Source: Arsenicitalea aurantiaca
Lineage (GTDB): Bacteria > Pseudomonadota > Alphaproteobacteria > Rhizobiales > Devosiaceae
Length of the DNA: 64,000 bases
NCBI RefSeq assembly: GCF_003994485.1
Contig: NZ_RZNJ01000003.1
Span: 62,525-126,524, forward strand
Direction: 5' to 3'
Positions within the stretch are counted from its first letter, which is position 1. Every line of letters begins with the position of its first letter. This document shows, in pieces, positions 48,948-59,052 of the stretch. Position numbers and translations under genes: made by a program. The notes below the pieces were generated by a model, which had not been told where the DNA came from, made no database searches, and worked only from the letters and a program-made list of their open reading frames with translations.

Positions 48948-51364
48948 GCCCCTGCCCCTCCGGTTTCAGGGCCCGCCTTGCGCGTGCGGCGACGCGGGGT
49001 CTGCGCGCCTGCCCTGGCCTTGGGCGCCGCCTTCGCCTTTGGCGCCACATCGCCCGCAACGGATTTTGCGGCGCTCTTACGCGGCGACCGCCGCCGCACG
49101 GGCGTCGGATCAAGGGGCTTCCTCACCTGGCTGCGCAAGAGCGCGAGGATGGCGATGCCAGCTACCATGATAACGCTCATCTCGCCCAGCGTATCGAGCC
49201 CGCGGAAGTCGACGAGGATCACGTTGACGATGTTGCGGCCATGGGCAATCTCGGTGCTGTAGCGCGTGAAGAACTCGCTGAGGCGCCCGTTAAAAGGCTG
49301 GCCAAGCACCACCAGCAGCACCATCACGAACCCGACCCCGCAGAGCAGCGCCACCGCACCATCGCGGATCGCTTCTTCGAGCGAGCGGGAATCGCGCACG
49401 TCGAGATTGAGCCGCGTCATCACGAGCGCGAGGATGACGACCGACAAGATCTCGACCATGAGCTGGGTGAAGCTGAGGTCGGGCGCCCCGAACAGCATGA
49501 AGATCAGGGCCACCGCCAGCCCCTGCGCGCCGAGCGCCAGGATCGCAAAGAGCCGTGTACGGGCGAAAAGCACCGAAACGAGGCCGGCCAGCGCGAGGAC
49601 GACGACAACGGCTTCATGGAAGTGGAGCGCAGGCAGCTCCGGCCAGGCCGGCAGGCCGGAAAGCCCGAGCACCGGCAGGATGAGCGCCAGAGCGAGCAGG
49701 ACGAAGATGACGAGCATGTAGAGCTCGAGCCGCCCGTGATGCCAGAGCCGCGTGAGGGCACCCGCCATGCGGATCAGGCCGAACATGAAGACGTCGAACC
49801 CGTGGTCGAAGCTGAGCCCGGGTGCGGCTGCGGCGCGGCGGAGCCCGGTCCGGAGCTGGTCCCACTTCCAGTATGCGAGCCCGCCAAGCGCCCAGGTCAG
49901 CAGCGAAAGCCAGAGGATCGGGTTGAGCGGATCGATGCCCGTATGCAGATGCGCCGCGATCGCCATCCCTGCAATCGCCGAGCTCGTGGGGGACAGCACC
50001 ATCTCGTCGAACCAGGGCGTGAAAAAGCCGAAGAGCACCGCCCCCACGCCGAGCGCCAGAGGCCCGACGACCATCGCCAGGGGCGCCTCATGCGGGGTCT
50101 TGGGCGTCACGCCGAGCCGGCCCATGAAGGGACGGATGGCAATGATCAGCGCAGCGGCGGCCAGCAGCGCATTGCCGAGGATCAGCACGGCGAGGCCCAG
50201 AATGCCCTGCCATTGCCCGCCAAAGAGCGCCAGATACATCTCCTCCTTGGAGAAATAGCCCAGCGTCGGCGGCAGGCCGATCATGGAGATCGCGGCGAGG
50301 ATTGTCGCGATGAAGGTCAGTGGCAGCTTGTCGCGCAATCCCCCGAGCGCGGTCAGGTCGCGCGTGCCGGTCTCATGGTCGATGATGCCCGCGATCATGA
50401 AGAGCGCGGCCTTGTAGGCGGCGTGGGCGATGAAATAGACGACCATGGCGATCAGCGCCGTCTCGCTGCCGATCCCGATCAGGAAGACGAGGAGCCCGAG
50501 CGAGGCGATCGTCGTCTGCGCGAGCATGAGCTTGATGTCGGTCTGGCGCAATGCGGCAAACGCGCCCCAAAGCAGAGTCACGCCACCGACCGTGCAGAGA
50601 ATGCCGGTCCAGGCCGGCGTTTCACCGAGGATCGGCGTCATCCGCGCGAGCAGGTAGACGCCCGCCTGCACCATGGTGGCCGAATGCAGGAAAGCCGAAA
50701 CCGGCGTCGGCGCCTCCATGGCGTTCGGAAGCCAGAAATGGAGGGGGAACTGGGCCGATTTGCTGAAAGCCGCCGCAAGGAAAAGCCAGAGCACGAGGAG
50801 GTAGACCGAGCTCTCCCCGAGCGTGCCGCCAGCAGCACGGATGGCGCTCAGATCCCAGTGCCCCAATAGACGCTGCGTCGCGATTGCGCCCAGAAGCAGC
50901 GCGAGCCCGCCCAGATTGGTGATGACGAGAGCCTGGATCGCCGCCCGCCGCGCGGCCTGGCGACGATGGTCGAAGCTGATCAGCAGGAAGGAGGTGATCG
51001 AGGTCAGCTCCCAGAAGCCGAAGAGCGCCAGCATGTTATCGGCGAGCACGAGCCCGAGCATCGCCCCCATGAAGGCGAGGAGGTAGGCGAGGAACCGCCC
51101 CAGATGCGGGTGCCCCTTGAGGTAGGACCCTGCATAGATGAGGATGAACGTGCCCACGCCCGAAATGGTCAGCGCGAAGGTCAGAGCCAACCCGTCGATG
51201 AAGAAGCTGAGGTCGAGCCCGAGGCTCGGGATCCACGCGAACGCGATGCGGACCGGCTCGCCATCCGCCACCACGCCGATCAGGCCGAGGAGATAGACGA
51301 AGATGGTTGCAGGCACGAGCGCAAGCACCAAGCCTGCGGCCGGCGCCGTTGCGCGATGCACCAA
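48944..51364 (-). CDS. mrpA: Na+/H+ antiporter subunit A (MrpA/PhaA), start uncertain
   Basis: Largest membrane subunit (806 aa from TTG 51364), a NuoL-like antiporter with fused MbhD/E-like C-terminal helices. [40 protein letters not shown] and [20 protein letters not shown] are conserved. The visible first helix begins upstream of TTG 51364: the frame stays open and hydrophobic to 51439 but has no ATG, GTG or TTG there, so CTG at 51430 may be the real start. The last 60 residues are a strongly basic Lys/Arg/Ala tail, unusual for MrpA. First gene of the operon. Confidence 0.93.
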   Translation of the reverse strand: MVHRATAPAAGLVLALVPATIFVYLLGLIGVVADGEPVRIAFAWIPSLGLDLSFFIDGLALTFALTISGVGTFILIYAGSYLKGHPHLGRFLAYLLAFMGAMLGLVLADNMLALFGFWELTSITSFLLISFDHRRQAARRAAIQALVITNLGGLALLLGAIATQRLLGHWDLSAIRAAGGTLGESSVYLLVLWLFLAAAFSKSAQFPLHFWLPNAMEAPTPVSAFLHSATMVQAGVYLLARMTPILGETPAWTGILCTVGGVTLLWGAFAALRQTDIKLMLAQTTIASLGLLVFLIGIGSETALIAMVVYFIAHAAYKAALFMIAGIIDHETGTRDLTALGGLRDKLPLTFIATILAAISMIGLPPTLGYFSKEEMYLALFGGQWQGILGLAVLILGNALLAAAALIIAIRPFMGRLGVTPKTPHEAPLAMVVGPLALGVGAVLFGFFTPWFDEMVLSPTSSAIAGMAIAAHLHTGIDPLNPILWLSLLTWALGGLAYWKWDQLRTGLRRAAAAPGLSFDHGFDVFMFGLIRMAGALTRLWHHGRLELYMLVIFVLLALALILPVLGLSGLPAWPELPALHFHEAVVVVLALAGLVSVLFARTRLFAILALGAQGLAVALIFMLFGAPDLSFTQLMVEILSVVILALVMTRLNLDVRDSRSLEEAIRDGAVALLCGVGFVMVLLVVLGQPFNGRLSEFFTRYSTEIAHGRNIVNVILVDFRGLDTLGEMSVIMVAGIAILALLRSQVRKPLDPTPVRRRSPRKSAAKSVAGDVAPKAKAAPKARAGAQTPRRRTRKAGPETGGAGA

Positions 51365-51601
51365 TGGAGCCAGCGCCGCTGCGAAAAAGGGCGCAAAGGC
51401 GACTGCGAGGATAGCCAGATCGAGTGACAGTGGAGCAACCTAGGTGCATGCCGCAGCGCAGCGGCCGAAGTGAGGTGCACATTACTCATGGCGCGGCCGG
51501 CCACAAGCCCCAACGCAGACGTGAACCCGCCGAACACGAAGAAAAGTGTGGCAGACCCGCGCGTCGATACCTACATCAAGGCGCCCCGAGGAGAACCAGC
51601 G

Positions 51602-52006
51602 ATGAGCGAAACCTTCAAGATCAGCAAGTCCAAGCAGGAATGGCAGGCCGAGCTGACGCCCGAACAGTACCATGTTACCCGTGAGCACGGCACAGAGCGC
51701 CCCTGGTCTCACATCTACAACGCCGAAAAGCGCGACGGCGTGTACCACTGCAGCAATTGCGGGCAGGCCCTGTTTGCCGCCGACACCAAATATGAGTCGG
51801 GCTCGGGCTGGCCGAGCTTTTTTGCGCCGATCAGCCAGGATGCGGTTGGCGAATCTGTCGACCGGTCGTTCTTTTCGGTCCGCACCGAAGTCCATTGCGC
51901 CAATTGCGGCGCGCATCTGGGCCATGTCTTTCCCGATGGGCCGGCGCCCACCGGCCAGCGCTACTGCATGAACGGCGTCGCGCTCGACTTCGAGCCCAAG
52001 GAATAG
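51602..52006 (+). CDS. msrB: Peptide methionine-(R)-S-oxide reductase MsrB
   Basis: Repairs oxidised methionine (134 aa). The zinc site is CSNC and CANC (Cys50, Cys53, Cys99, Cys102). The catalytic cysteine is Cys122 in [11 protein letters not shown]. The substrate-binding [11 protein letters not shown] is present. The ATG at 51602 follows GAGGAGAACCAGCG. The divergent region 51443-51601 carries the promoters for this gene and for the mrp operon; no operator was recognised. Confidence 0.95.
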   Translation: MSETFKISKSKQEWQAELTPEQYHVTREHGTERPWSHIYNAEKRDGVYHCSNCGQALFAADTKYESGSGWPSFFAPISQDAVGESVDRSFFSVRTEVHCANCGAHLGHVFPDGPAPTGQRYCMNGVALDFEPKE

Positions 52007-52060
52007 TCTTGCAGGCGGTGCAGCGCGCACCGCCTCCCTCCCTCAGCGTCAGGAGCATCC

Positions 52061-54139
52061 ATGTCCAAGCCCACCCCGCCCGTTGCGGCCACCCGGCCGC
52101 ACACCGCCACCCATCATGGCGTGACACGGGAGGATCCATGGGCCTGGCTTCGGGCCGAGAACTGGCAGGAGGTCATGCAGCGCCCCGACGCGCTGCCGGC
52201 AGAAATCCGCGCCTATCTCGAAGCGGAGAACGACTATTTCGAATCCTGCTTCGGCCAGCCGACAGCGGATCTCCAGGACCAGATCTATCGGGAGATCCGC
52301 GGACGCATCAAGGAAGACGATTCGGGGATCCCGTCGCCCGACGGACCGTGGGCCTATAATTCGCGCACGCTCGAGGGCCAGCAATATCCGCTCCTCGTGC
52401 GCACGCCGCGCGATGGCGGGCCTGAAACCGTTCTGCTCGACTGCAATGCGGAGGCGGGCGACGGCTATTTCGGCTTTGCCGGTGCCGAACATGATCCCAG
52501 CCACAGATTCCTCGCCTGGGCAGCCGACCGGAACGGCTCCGAATACTATACGCTCCACATCCGCGACCTCGAGACCGGCCGGGATACCGGAGAAAAGCTC
52601 GAGAACATTGCCGGCGAAGGCGTGTGGTCGGCCGACAGCAAGAGCCTCTATTACACCGAGCTCGACGAGAACCATCGGCCCTTCCGGGTGCGCCGCCATA
52701 TCATCGGCACGCCGCAGGCCGAGGACGAAATCGTCTATGAGGAGCAGGATCCGGGCTTCTTCGTTGGCGTCGACAAGACGCTGACGAACCGGTTCATCGA
52801 GATCACCGCCCACGATCACCAGACTTCCGAGAGCTGGCTGATCGACGCCGAGACTGGCGGTGCGCCGCGGGTCGTGGCGCCCAGGGTGACCGACCGCGAA
52901 TACGACCTCGAACATGGCGGCGAGCACCTTTTCATCCGCACCAATGCGGACGGCGCCGAGGATTTCAAGATCGTCTCGGCCCCCGTCGACGCACCTGGAC
53001 ACGAGAACTGGGTCGATCTCGTGCCGCACCGCCAGGGCGTCCTCATCCTCGATGTCATCGTGCTCCGCAACCACCTCATTCGGCTCGAACGTGAGGAGGG
53101 CCTGCCGCGCATCGTGGTGCGCGATCTCCGCGACGGACGTGAAAGCGAGGTGTCGTTCGCCGAGGAAGCCTACGCGCTTAGCATGTCCGCCGGGTACGAG
53201 TTCGACACGAGCACGATCCGCTTTTCCTATTCCTCGCCCACCACGCCATCGCGTACCTATGATCTCGACCTCGATACCGGCGAGCGCAAGCTGCTCAAGG
53301 AGCAGGAGGTGCCCTCGGGCCATGATCCGGCCCATTACGTCACCCGTCGCATCCTTGCCCCTGTCCCCGATGGCGAGACGGTGCCGGTCACCATCCTTCA
53401 TCACCGCGACACGAAGATCGACGGCAGCGCGCCGCTGCTCCTCTACGGGTATGGTGCCTATGGCATGTCGCTGCCGGCCGGCTTCTCGATCTCAGCCCTC
53501 TCGCTCGTTGATCGCGGTTTCGTTTACGCCACGGCCCATGTGCGGGGCGGCATGGACAAGGGCTATCGCTGGTATCGGCTGGGCCGGCGCGAGCACAAGC
53601 CCAATACCTTCACCGATTTCATCGCCGCAGCCGAGGCCCTGATCGCCGAGCGCTACACCTCGGCTGGCCGCATCGTCGCCCATGGCGGCTCGGCGGGCGG
53701 GCTGCTCGTCGGCGCCGTTGCAAATCTGCGGCCCGAGCTCTTTGCCGCCATCCTTGCCGACGTGCCGTTCGTCGACGTCCTCAACACCATGCTGGACGAC
53801 ACCCTGCCCCTGACCCCGCCCGAATGGCCCGAATGGGGCAATCCGATCGCCTCGGAAGCGGACTATCGGCTCATCGCCGGCTATGCGCCCTATGAAAACG
53901 TCGCAGCAAAGGACTACCCGGCGATCTTTGCGCTCGCGGGCCTTACCGATCCGCGCGTCACCTATTGGGAGCCGGCCAAATGGGTGGCAAAGCTCCGGGC
54001 AACCAAGACCGACGCCAACCCATTGTACCTCAAGACGCATATAGGGGCCGGCCATCAGGGCGCGTCAGGGCGGTTCGACAGGATCAAGGAGACGGCGCTG
54101 AGCTACGCCTTTGCGCTCGATGTCGTCGGATTGGCATGA
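52061..54139 (+). CDS. ptrB: Oligopeptidase B / prolyl oligopeptidase family (S9)
   Basis: Cytoplasmic serine peptidase (692 aa) cutting small peptides after basic residues. An N-terminal seven-bladed propeller (about residues 75-400) gates a C-terminal alpha/beta hydrolase. The triad is Ser544 in HGGSAGGLLV, Asp630 in GLTDPRVTYW and His665 in GAGHQGASGR. Substrate contacts HVRGGMDKGYRWYRLGRR match oligopeptidase B. It begins MSKPTPPVAATRPHT and follows msrB by 54 bases on the same strand. Confidence 0.93.
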   Translation: MSKPTPPVAATRPHTATHHGVTREDPWAWLRAENWQEVMQRPDALPAEIRAYLEAENDYFESCFGQPTADLQDQIYREIRGRIKEDDSGIPSPDGPWAYNSRTLEGQQYPLLVRTPRDGGPETVLLDCNAEAGDGYFGFAGAEHDPSHRFLAWAADRNGSEYYTLHIRDLETGRDTGEKLENIAGEGVWSADSKSLYYTELDENHRPFRVRRHIIGTPQAEDEIVYEEQDPGFFVGVDKTLTNRFIEITAHDHQTSESWLIDAETGGAPRVVAPRVTDREYDLEHGGEHLFIRTNADGAEDFKIVSAPVDAPGHENWVDLVPHRQGVLILDVIVLRNHLIRLEREEGLPRIVVRDLRDGRESEVSFAEEAYALSMSAGYEFDTSTIRFSYSSPTTPSRTYDLDLDTGERKLLKEQEVPSGHDPAHYVTRRILAPVPDGETVPVTILHHRDTKIDGSAPLLLYGYGAYGMSLPAGFSISALSLVDRGFVYATAHVRGGMDKGYRWYRLGRREHKPNTFTDFIAAAEALIAERYTSAGRIVAHGGSAGGLLVGAVANLRPELFAAILADVPFVDVLNTMLDDTLPLTPPEWPEWGNPIASEADYRLIAGYAPYENVAAKDYPAIFALAGLTDPRVTYWEPAKWVAKLRATKTDANPLYLKTHIGAGHQGASGRFDRIKETALSYAFALDVVGLA

Positions 54140-54157
54140 TCTGCCCCTTGGCCCCGA

Positions 54158-54186
54158 TTGTTGGTTGGCAGCAAACCGCCTATACC
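54158..54186 (+). promoter_or_regulatory. Candidate promoter of sodB
   Basis: TTGTTG (-35, 54158-54163), 17-base spacer, TATACC (-10, 54181-54186), 59 bases before the sodB ATG. The start point would be near 54193. The AT content of this short stretch is higher than its surroundings. No oxidative-stress or iron operator (Irr, RirA, Fur) was recognised. Confidence 0.55.
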
Positions 54187-54244
54187 CGTTGAACAATTTC
54201 ACCGCGCGCCGTGCGCGCATCCACCACGCAACAGGAGACTGAAC

Positions 54245-54844
54245 ATGGCCTTCGAACTGCCCGAACTCCCCTATGCCAAGGACGCGCTGGCGCCGTACAT
54301 GTCCGCCGAGACGCTCGAGTTCCACCACGACAAGCACCACCAGGCCTATGTCACCAATGGCAACAAGCTGCTGGAAGGCTCGGGCCTCGAGGGCAAAAGC
54401 CTGGAGGAGGTCGTCAAGGAGAGCTATGGCAAGAACCAGGGCCTCTTCAACAATGCCGGCCAGCATTACAACCACATCCATTTCTGGAAGTGGATGAAGC
54501 CGAATGGCGGTGGGCGCTCGCTCCCGGGCGCGCTGCAGAGTGCGATCGAGTCCGATCTCGGTGGCTTTGACAAGTTCCGCGAGGATTTCCTCGCCGCCGG
54601 CGCCGGCCAGTTCGGTTCGGGCTGGGCCTGGCTCGCACTGCAGGACGGCAAGCTCGCCGTCACCAAGACCCCGAACGGCGAGAACCCGCTGGTCCATGGC
54701 GGCACGCCGCTGCTCGGCGTCGATGTGTGGGAGCACTCCTATTACATCGACTACCGCAATGCGCGCCCGAAATACCTCGAGGCGTGGTTCGACAACCTCG
54801 TCAACTGGGACTACGTGGCCGAGCTCTACGAAGCCGCCCGCTGA
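54245..54844 (+). CDS. sodB: Superoxide dismutase, Fe/Mn type
   Basis: Converts superoxide to oxygen and hydrogen peroxide (199 aa). Metal ligands are His27 (LEFHHDKHHQAY), His77 (AGQHYNHIHFW), Asp160 and His164 (GVDVWEHSYYIDYRN). Residues around Gln73 and GSGWAWL fit the iron-type or cambialistic rhizobial enzyme. No signal peptide, so it is cytoplasmic. A strong terminator follows at 54865-54896. Confidence 0.96.
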   Translation: MAFELPELPYAKDALAPYMSAETLEFHHDKHHQAYVTNGNKLLEGSGLEGKSLEEVVKESYGKNQGLFNNAGQHYNHIHFWKWMKPNGGGRSLPGALQSAIESDLGGFDKFREDFLAAGAGQFGSGWAWLALQDGKLAVTKTPNGENPLVHGGTPLLGVDVWEHSYYIDYRNARPKYLEAWFDNLVNWDYVAELYEAAR

Positions 54845-54864
54845 CCCCTCCGCGATGATCGGAG

Positions 54865-54896
54865 AAGCCCGGTCGCCGAAAGGCGGCCGGGCTTTT
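54865..54896 (+). terminator. Rho-independent terminator after sodB
   Basis: AAGCCCGGTCGCC, loop GAAA, GGCGGCCGGGCTT, then TTTT. The 13-base stem carries one G-T wobble. It separates sodB from the receiver gene. Confidence 0.92.
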
Positions 54897-54944
54897 GCTT
54901 GTGACTAAGGCCGCCGGGCGGCTCGCTTCTTTTGAACGCCATGG

Positions 54945-54959
54945 TTAATTTCGGCCTAA
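54945..54959 (+). promoter_or_regulatory. Candidate CtrA box upstream of the receiver-protein gene
   Basis: TTAA-N7-CTAA (54945-54948 and 54956-54959) within GGTTAATTTCGGCCTAACG, 30 bases before the start codon. It has the same variant of the CtrA consensus as the site at 37576-37590. The position directly before the gene would place it at or over the promoter. Confidence 0.5.
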
Positions 54960-54989
54960 CGAAGCGATTCACGAAGGCCGGCGAGCACC

Positions 54990-55415
54990 ATGAAGACCGT
55001 TGCCGTCATGACGGCGAGCCCCGCGCTGACCGCCATCGCAACCATGATGGCCGCGGCCCTTCCCGGCGTCACCGCGCGCCCGTTCGTCGAGCCGCTGGCC
55101 TTCGCGGCAGCGCTGCGCCATGAACGGATCGACCTCATCATCGCCGATTTCGATTGCCCGCGCATGCCGGCCGATCGCCTCGCACACGCCATAAGGGTCG
55201 ATACGCGTGTCGGCCGCACGATCCCGATCATCGCGCTCGGCAAAAATCTGGGACGGGATGCGCGCTGTTTTTCGAGCGCGGTAGGGATCGACGAGGTGAT
55301 CCTGAAGCCGATGTCGCCGCTTCATCTTTACGATCGGATCCGCGCCCGGCTCGTCGCCCCCGCGCCGATCGGCCCAGCCAACGTCATCCCGCTCTTTTCT
55401 CCCCTCCCCAACTGA
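54990..55415 (+). CDS. Single-domain response regulator-like protein
   Basis: Protein of 141 residues made of one receiver domain. The candidate phospho-acceptor lies in DLIIADFDCPRMP (Asp53, with Asp55 next to it), and Lys in VILKPMSPLHLYDRIRARL. The acidic pair at the N-terminus is missing (MKTVAVMTASPALT), so magnesium binding and phosphorylation may be impaired. No output domain. It may be a phosphate sink or a protein-protein adaptor. A CtrA-like box precedes it. Confidence 0.72.
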   Translation: MKTVAVMTASPALTAIATMMAAALPGVTARPFVEPLAFAAALRHERIDLIIADFDCPRMPADRLAHAIRVDTRVGRTIPIIALGKNLGRDARCFSSAVGIDEVILKPMSPLHLYDRIRARLVAPAPIGPANVIPLFSPLPN

Positions 55416-55467
55416 GGGTCGTGACCGGACTTTGCGGCTCTGTGCCGCTTGGGTGAAACCGCAGCGT

Positions 55468-56034
55468 CTAGCGGACGCGGATTTCGTTCAGCAGCCAGTT
55501 CGCCTTGTTCCAGAGGTCATCGAGCGAGTCTGCGAACTGGATGTAGCGGTCGTGCCGCCTGATGCCGTGAGACAGCACGTCTGCGGACCAGCCGCGCACG
55601 AATTCGAAGGCGTTGTTGTGGTTGTAGAGGACCACGGGCTTGCCGCCGGGTCCGCTGCCGCCGCGTACCCAGGCCCGATAGAGATTGGCCGCCGAACCGA
55701 GCGAACCGGGGAGCCCGACATAGAGCGTTGCGAGACTGGCGAGCCGGGCAAGCCGCGCCTCGGGCTCGGCGATGCGCTCGATCGGGACCTCCGAGAGTGC
55801 CGAGGGCACGCGCACGCTGTCGTCGGCGATGATCGTCACCTCCCCTCCCGCCGCGCGGGCGGAGGTGATCAGCCCCACGGGAAGGTCACCCGCTTCGGCG
55901 AGAACGAGCAGCTTTGCGCCGCGCCGCGCCAGGAGGCGTCCGGCCTGAGACATGATCGAGGCGCGCTCGGCATCGCCGGGACCCTTGTCGGAGGCAAAGA
56001 CGGCGAGCGTGGGGGTGGGCTGGGGGTGGGCCAT
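55468..56034 (-). CDS. LOG-family-like Rossmann protein
   Basis: Protein of 188 residues resembling LOG/SLOG nucleotide-binding proteins. The N-terminal strand reads TLAVFASDKGPGDAERASIM. The central strand LATLYVGLPGSLGSAANLYR sits where the family has the GGxGTxxE motif, but it lacks the glutamate. This is followed by GKPVVLYNHNNAFEFVRGWS. The pattern suggests binding of nucleotides rather than cytokinin-riboside hydrolase activity. It starts one base after the HerA-like gene's stop and is co-transcribed with it. Confidence 0.65.
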   Translation of the reverse strand: MAHPQPTPTLAVFASDKGPGDAERASIMSQAGRLLARRGAKLLVLAEAGDLPVGLITSARAAGGEVTIIADDSVRVPSALSEVPIERIAEPEARLARLASLATLYVGLPGSLGSAANLYRAWVRGGSGPGGKPVVLYNHNNAFEFVRGWSADVLSHGIRRHDRYIQFADSLDDLWNKANWLLNEIRVR

Positions 56035-56035
56035 C

Positions 56036-57523
56036 TCAGCGGCCCCGCTTGAGGCTGCCGAGCACACCGCGCACCAGCGCGCCGGCGATCTGGGTGGCGA
56101 CCGAGCGGGTGAAGGATTTCATCGCAGCCTCTCCTACGCTTTGCCTGTTGCTCGCACGGGGGCGGGTTTCGCGCTCGAGGGCTTTCTCGGCCTTCAACTT
56201 TTCGGCCTCGAACCGCGCCTCCTCTTCGGCGGCTTGCCGCTCCTTTGCGGCCCGCGCGAGGATTTCATAGGCGCTCTCGCGGTCGACTGCCGTGTCGTAG
56301 AGGCCGGCGACGGGCGAAACCGCCATCAGCGCCCGCCGCTCATCGGGGGTGATCGGCCCCAGCCTGCCCGCGGGAGGCCGGATGAGCGTCCGTCCGACCA
56401 TGGAAGGCACGCCCTTTTCCTCGAGGGTGGAAACCAGCGCCTCGCCGGTCCCGAGCTGGGTGATCACCGCTTCGGTCGAGAACTCGGGATTGGGCCGGAA
56501 CGTCTCGGCGGCCGCCCGGACCGCCTTCTGCTCGCGCGGGGTATAGGCGCGCAGCGCATGCTGGACGCGATTGGCGAGCTGGGCCAGCACCGCTTCGGGA
56601 ATGTCGGCCGGGTTCTGGGTCACGAAATAGACGCCGACGCCCTTGGAACGGACGAGCTTGACCACCTGCTCCACCTTGTCGATCAACGCCTTGGGGGCGC
56701 CGTCGAACAAGAGGTGCGCCTCGTCGAAGAAGAAGACGAGCCTCGGCTTTTCGGGGTCGCCGACCTCGGGCAGGGTCTCGAAGAGCTCCGAAAGCAGCCA
56801 GAGCAGAAAGGTCGAATAGAGCCGTGGCGAGGCCATCAGCCTGTCGGCGGCGAGGATCGAGACATAGCCCCGCCCCTCCGTCGTCGTGCGCATCAGATCG
56901 GCGATCTCAAGTGCGCGCTCTCCGAAGAAATGCTCGCCCCCCTGCTGCTCGAGCACGAGCAGGGATCGCTGGATCGCCCCGATGCTCGCGGTCGAGACGT
57001 TGCCGTAGCGCGTCGATATCTCCTTGGCGCGCTCCCCAATCTCGACGAGGAGGGCCCGCAAATCCTTGAGGTCGAGCAGCAGTAGGCCCTCATCGTCGGC
57101 GAGGCGGAAGGCGATGTTGAGCACACCCTCCTGCGTGTCGTTGAGATCGAGAAGCCGCGAGAGCAGCAGCGGCCCCATCTCCGAGATGGTGGTGCGAACC
57201 GGATGCCCCTGCTCACCGAACAGGTCCCAGAAGATCGCCGGGAATTTGTCGTTGGCGTATTCGGCGAGTCCGATCGTCTCGGCCCGCTTCAGCAGAAAAT
57301 CCTGCGGCGTGCCGAGCACCGAAAGTCCCGAGAGATCGCCTTTGATATCGGCGCAGAAGACCGGCACACCGGCCCGCGAGAACCCTTCCGCCATGATCTG
57401 CAGGGTCACGGTCTTGCCGGTACCCGTCGCCCCGGTCACCAGCCCGTGGCGGTTGGCGTATCTCAGCGTCAGATATTCCGGGCGCGTGCTGGTGCCGAGA
57501 TAGATCTTGTCGTCAACGAGCAT
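56036..57523 (-). CDS. HerA-like ATPase, DUF853 family
   Basis: Predicted DNA-translocase-type ATPase (495 aa). Walker A GATGTGKT at residues 31-38 and Walker B LVFFFDEAHLLF (catalytic Glu). Arginine-finger candidates lie in QLANRVQHALRAYTPREQKA. The C-terminal part is a charged coiled coil (about residues 425-465, rich in Glu/Lys/Ala). The family is widespread in proteobacteria; its function is not settled. It is followed at once by the LOG-like gene. Confidence 0.88.
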   Translation of the reverse strand: MLVDDKIYLGTSTRPEYLTLRYANRHGLVTGATGTGKTVTLQIMAEGFSRAGVPVFCADIKGDLSGLSVLGTPQDFLLKRAETIGLAEYANDKFPAIFWDLFGEQGHPVRTTISEMGPLLLSRLLDLNDTQEGVLNIAFRLADDEGLLLLDLKDLRALLVEIGERAKEISTRYGNVSTASIGAIQRSLLVLEQQGGEHFFGERALEIADLMRTTTEGRGYVSILAADRLMASPRLYSTFLLWLLSELFETLPEVGDPEKPRLVFFFDEAHLLFDGAPKALIDKVEQVVKLVRSKGVGVYFVTQNPADIPEAVLAQLANRVQHALRAYTPREQKAVRAAAETFRPNPEFSTEAVITQLGTGEALVSTLEEKGVPSMVGRTLIRPPAGRLGPITPDERRALMAVSPVAGLYDTAVDRESAYEILARAAKERQAAEEEARFEAEKLKAEKALERETRPRASNRQSVGEAAMKSFTRSVATQIAGALVRGVLGSLKRGR

Positions 57524-57665
57524 GGCGCGGTCCTCGGGGGTATGTCGAGCAACCCTTAGCGTGCTCCGCCCCGATGCGACAAGGCCGCGGGGCGTGGGAG
57601 GACGGCATTCACCAATTCCGCCGCTCGCGCTGGCGTCTCCCGTCCGGCTTTGTCACCATCCTCGA

Positions 57666-59047
57666 ATGCAAACGCGTTCGCCCCGTCCCCCCCGGCCCGA
57701 CCGTCGCCTCGTCCTCAAGGGCGCGGTCGCCGGTCTCATCGGGCTCGTCTTCGCCCGACCGGCCCTCGGGCAGGGCGGGGCCGCGCTGGCCCGTGGACTT
57801 GCCAACGGCCTCGACCATGGGCTCGTGCCCGGTGCGGCTGGCGATCAGTCGGCGGCCCTGCAACGGGCGCTGAACGAGGCGGCCGCTCTCGGCATTCCGC
57901 TTTTCCTGCCCGGCGGGCGTTACGAAATCTCGGACGTAGCGCTTCCTGCCCGTTCGATTCTCCTTGGCGCAGGCCCCCAGACCATGCTCGCTGGCAGGGG
58001 TGGAAGCACCGTGCTTTCGGCAGAGGGCGCCGACGACATCGCGATCATGGACCTTTCCGTTGACGGATCGAACGGGAGCGAAATGCCCGACCGGGACGGC
58101 CTGATCGCAATCCGCCGCTCCTCCGGCCTCAGGCTCGAACGGATCGCGATTGCGAATGCTGCGGGTAACGGCCTCTATCTTGAAGGCGTCGCGGGCCGCC
58201 TCCGCGACCTCAACATCGGCCGCTGCACACGCTCGGCGATCTTCGCGCTGGATGGCACGGGCCTTTCGGTCACTGGGGCTGCGATAAACGACTGCGGCAA
58301 TGCCGGCATCCGCATCTGGCGCGAGCGCCCGGGCTCCGACGGCACCATACTCACCGGCAACCGCATTGCCCGGATCGACTGGACCGGCGGCGGCAACGGG
58401 CAGAACGGCAATGGGATCAACGTCTTCAACGCCGACGATGTCATCGTCTCGGACAATCACCTGTCCGACTGCGCCTTCTCGGCGATCCGCCTCAACACCA
58501 CCGCCATGTCCGGGTATCGGGCAATACCTGCCTGCGCAGCGGCGAGGTGGCGATCTTTTCGGAGTTCGGGTTCTCAGGCTCGCTGATCGCGGACAATTTG
58601 ATCGACGGGGCCGCGCTCGGCATTTCGATGACGAATCTCGACACTGGCGGGCGGCTCGCCATCTGCAGCGGCAATCTCGTGCGCAACATCGCTCCCGCAA
58701 GCGCGGTCAACCCCGACACGGTGCCCGTCGGCATCTTCGCCGAAGCCGATGCGGTGGTGACCGGGAACATCGTCGAGGACGTGCCGGGCACCGGCATCCT
58801 CGCGGGCTGGGGCCCCTATCTCCGCGATGTGCTCGTCACCGACAATCTCGTGCGCAACGCCGATATCGGCATCGCCGCAAGCGTAGCACCCGGCGCGGGG
58901 CGCGCGCGCATTGCCGGCAATCTGATCACCGGGGCGCGGCGGCATGCCATCGCCGGCATGGCATGGAGCGAGGTTGCGGCGCCCGATCTCGTCGCGGAGG
59001 CCGCCGCCCATCCCCATCTTGCGATCGGCGAGAACACGATCGACTGA
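57666..59047 (+). pseudogene. TIGR03808-type Tat-exported repeat protein, frameshifted
   Basis: The gene encodes a Tat-exported parallel beta-helix-like protein with a twin-arginine leader (PDRRLVLKGAVAG, residues about 12-24). It contains many short repeats such as GNRIARIDWTGG and SDNHLSDCAFSAIRLN. The frame breaks near 58505-58507. Upstream it reads SAIRLNTTA; downstream, one frame back, it continues VRVSGNTCLRSGEVAIFSEF to a stop at 59047. Restoring one base (GCC AAT GTC) gives an exact 460-residue protein, the family's usual length. It is either a recent mutation or an assembly error. Confidence 0.85.
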
Positions 59048-59052
59048 CCGTT

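Noticed and set aside
46562-50869. Long plus-strand frames opposite the mrp operon
   Set aside because: They are charged, low-complexity mirror images of membrane-helix codons on the minus strand.
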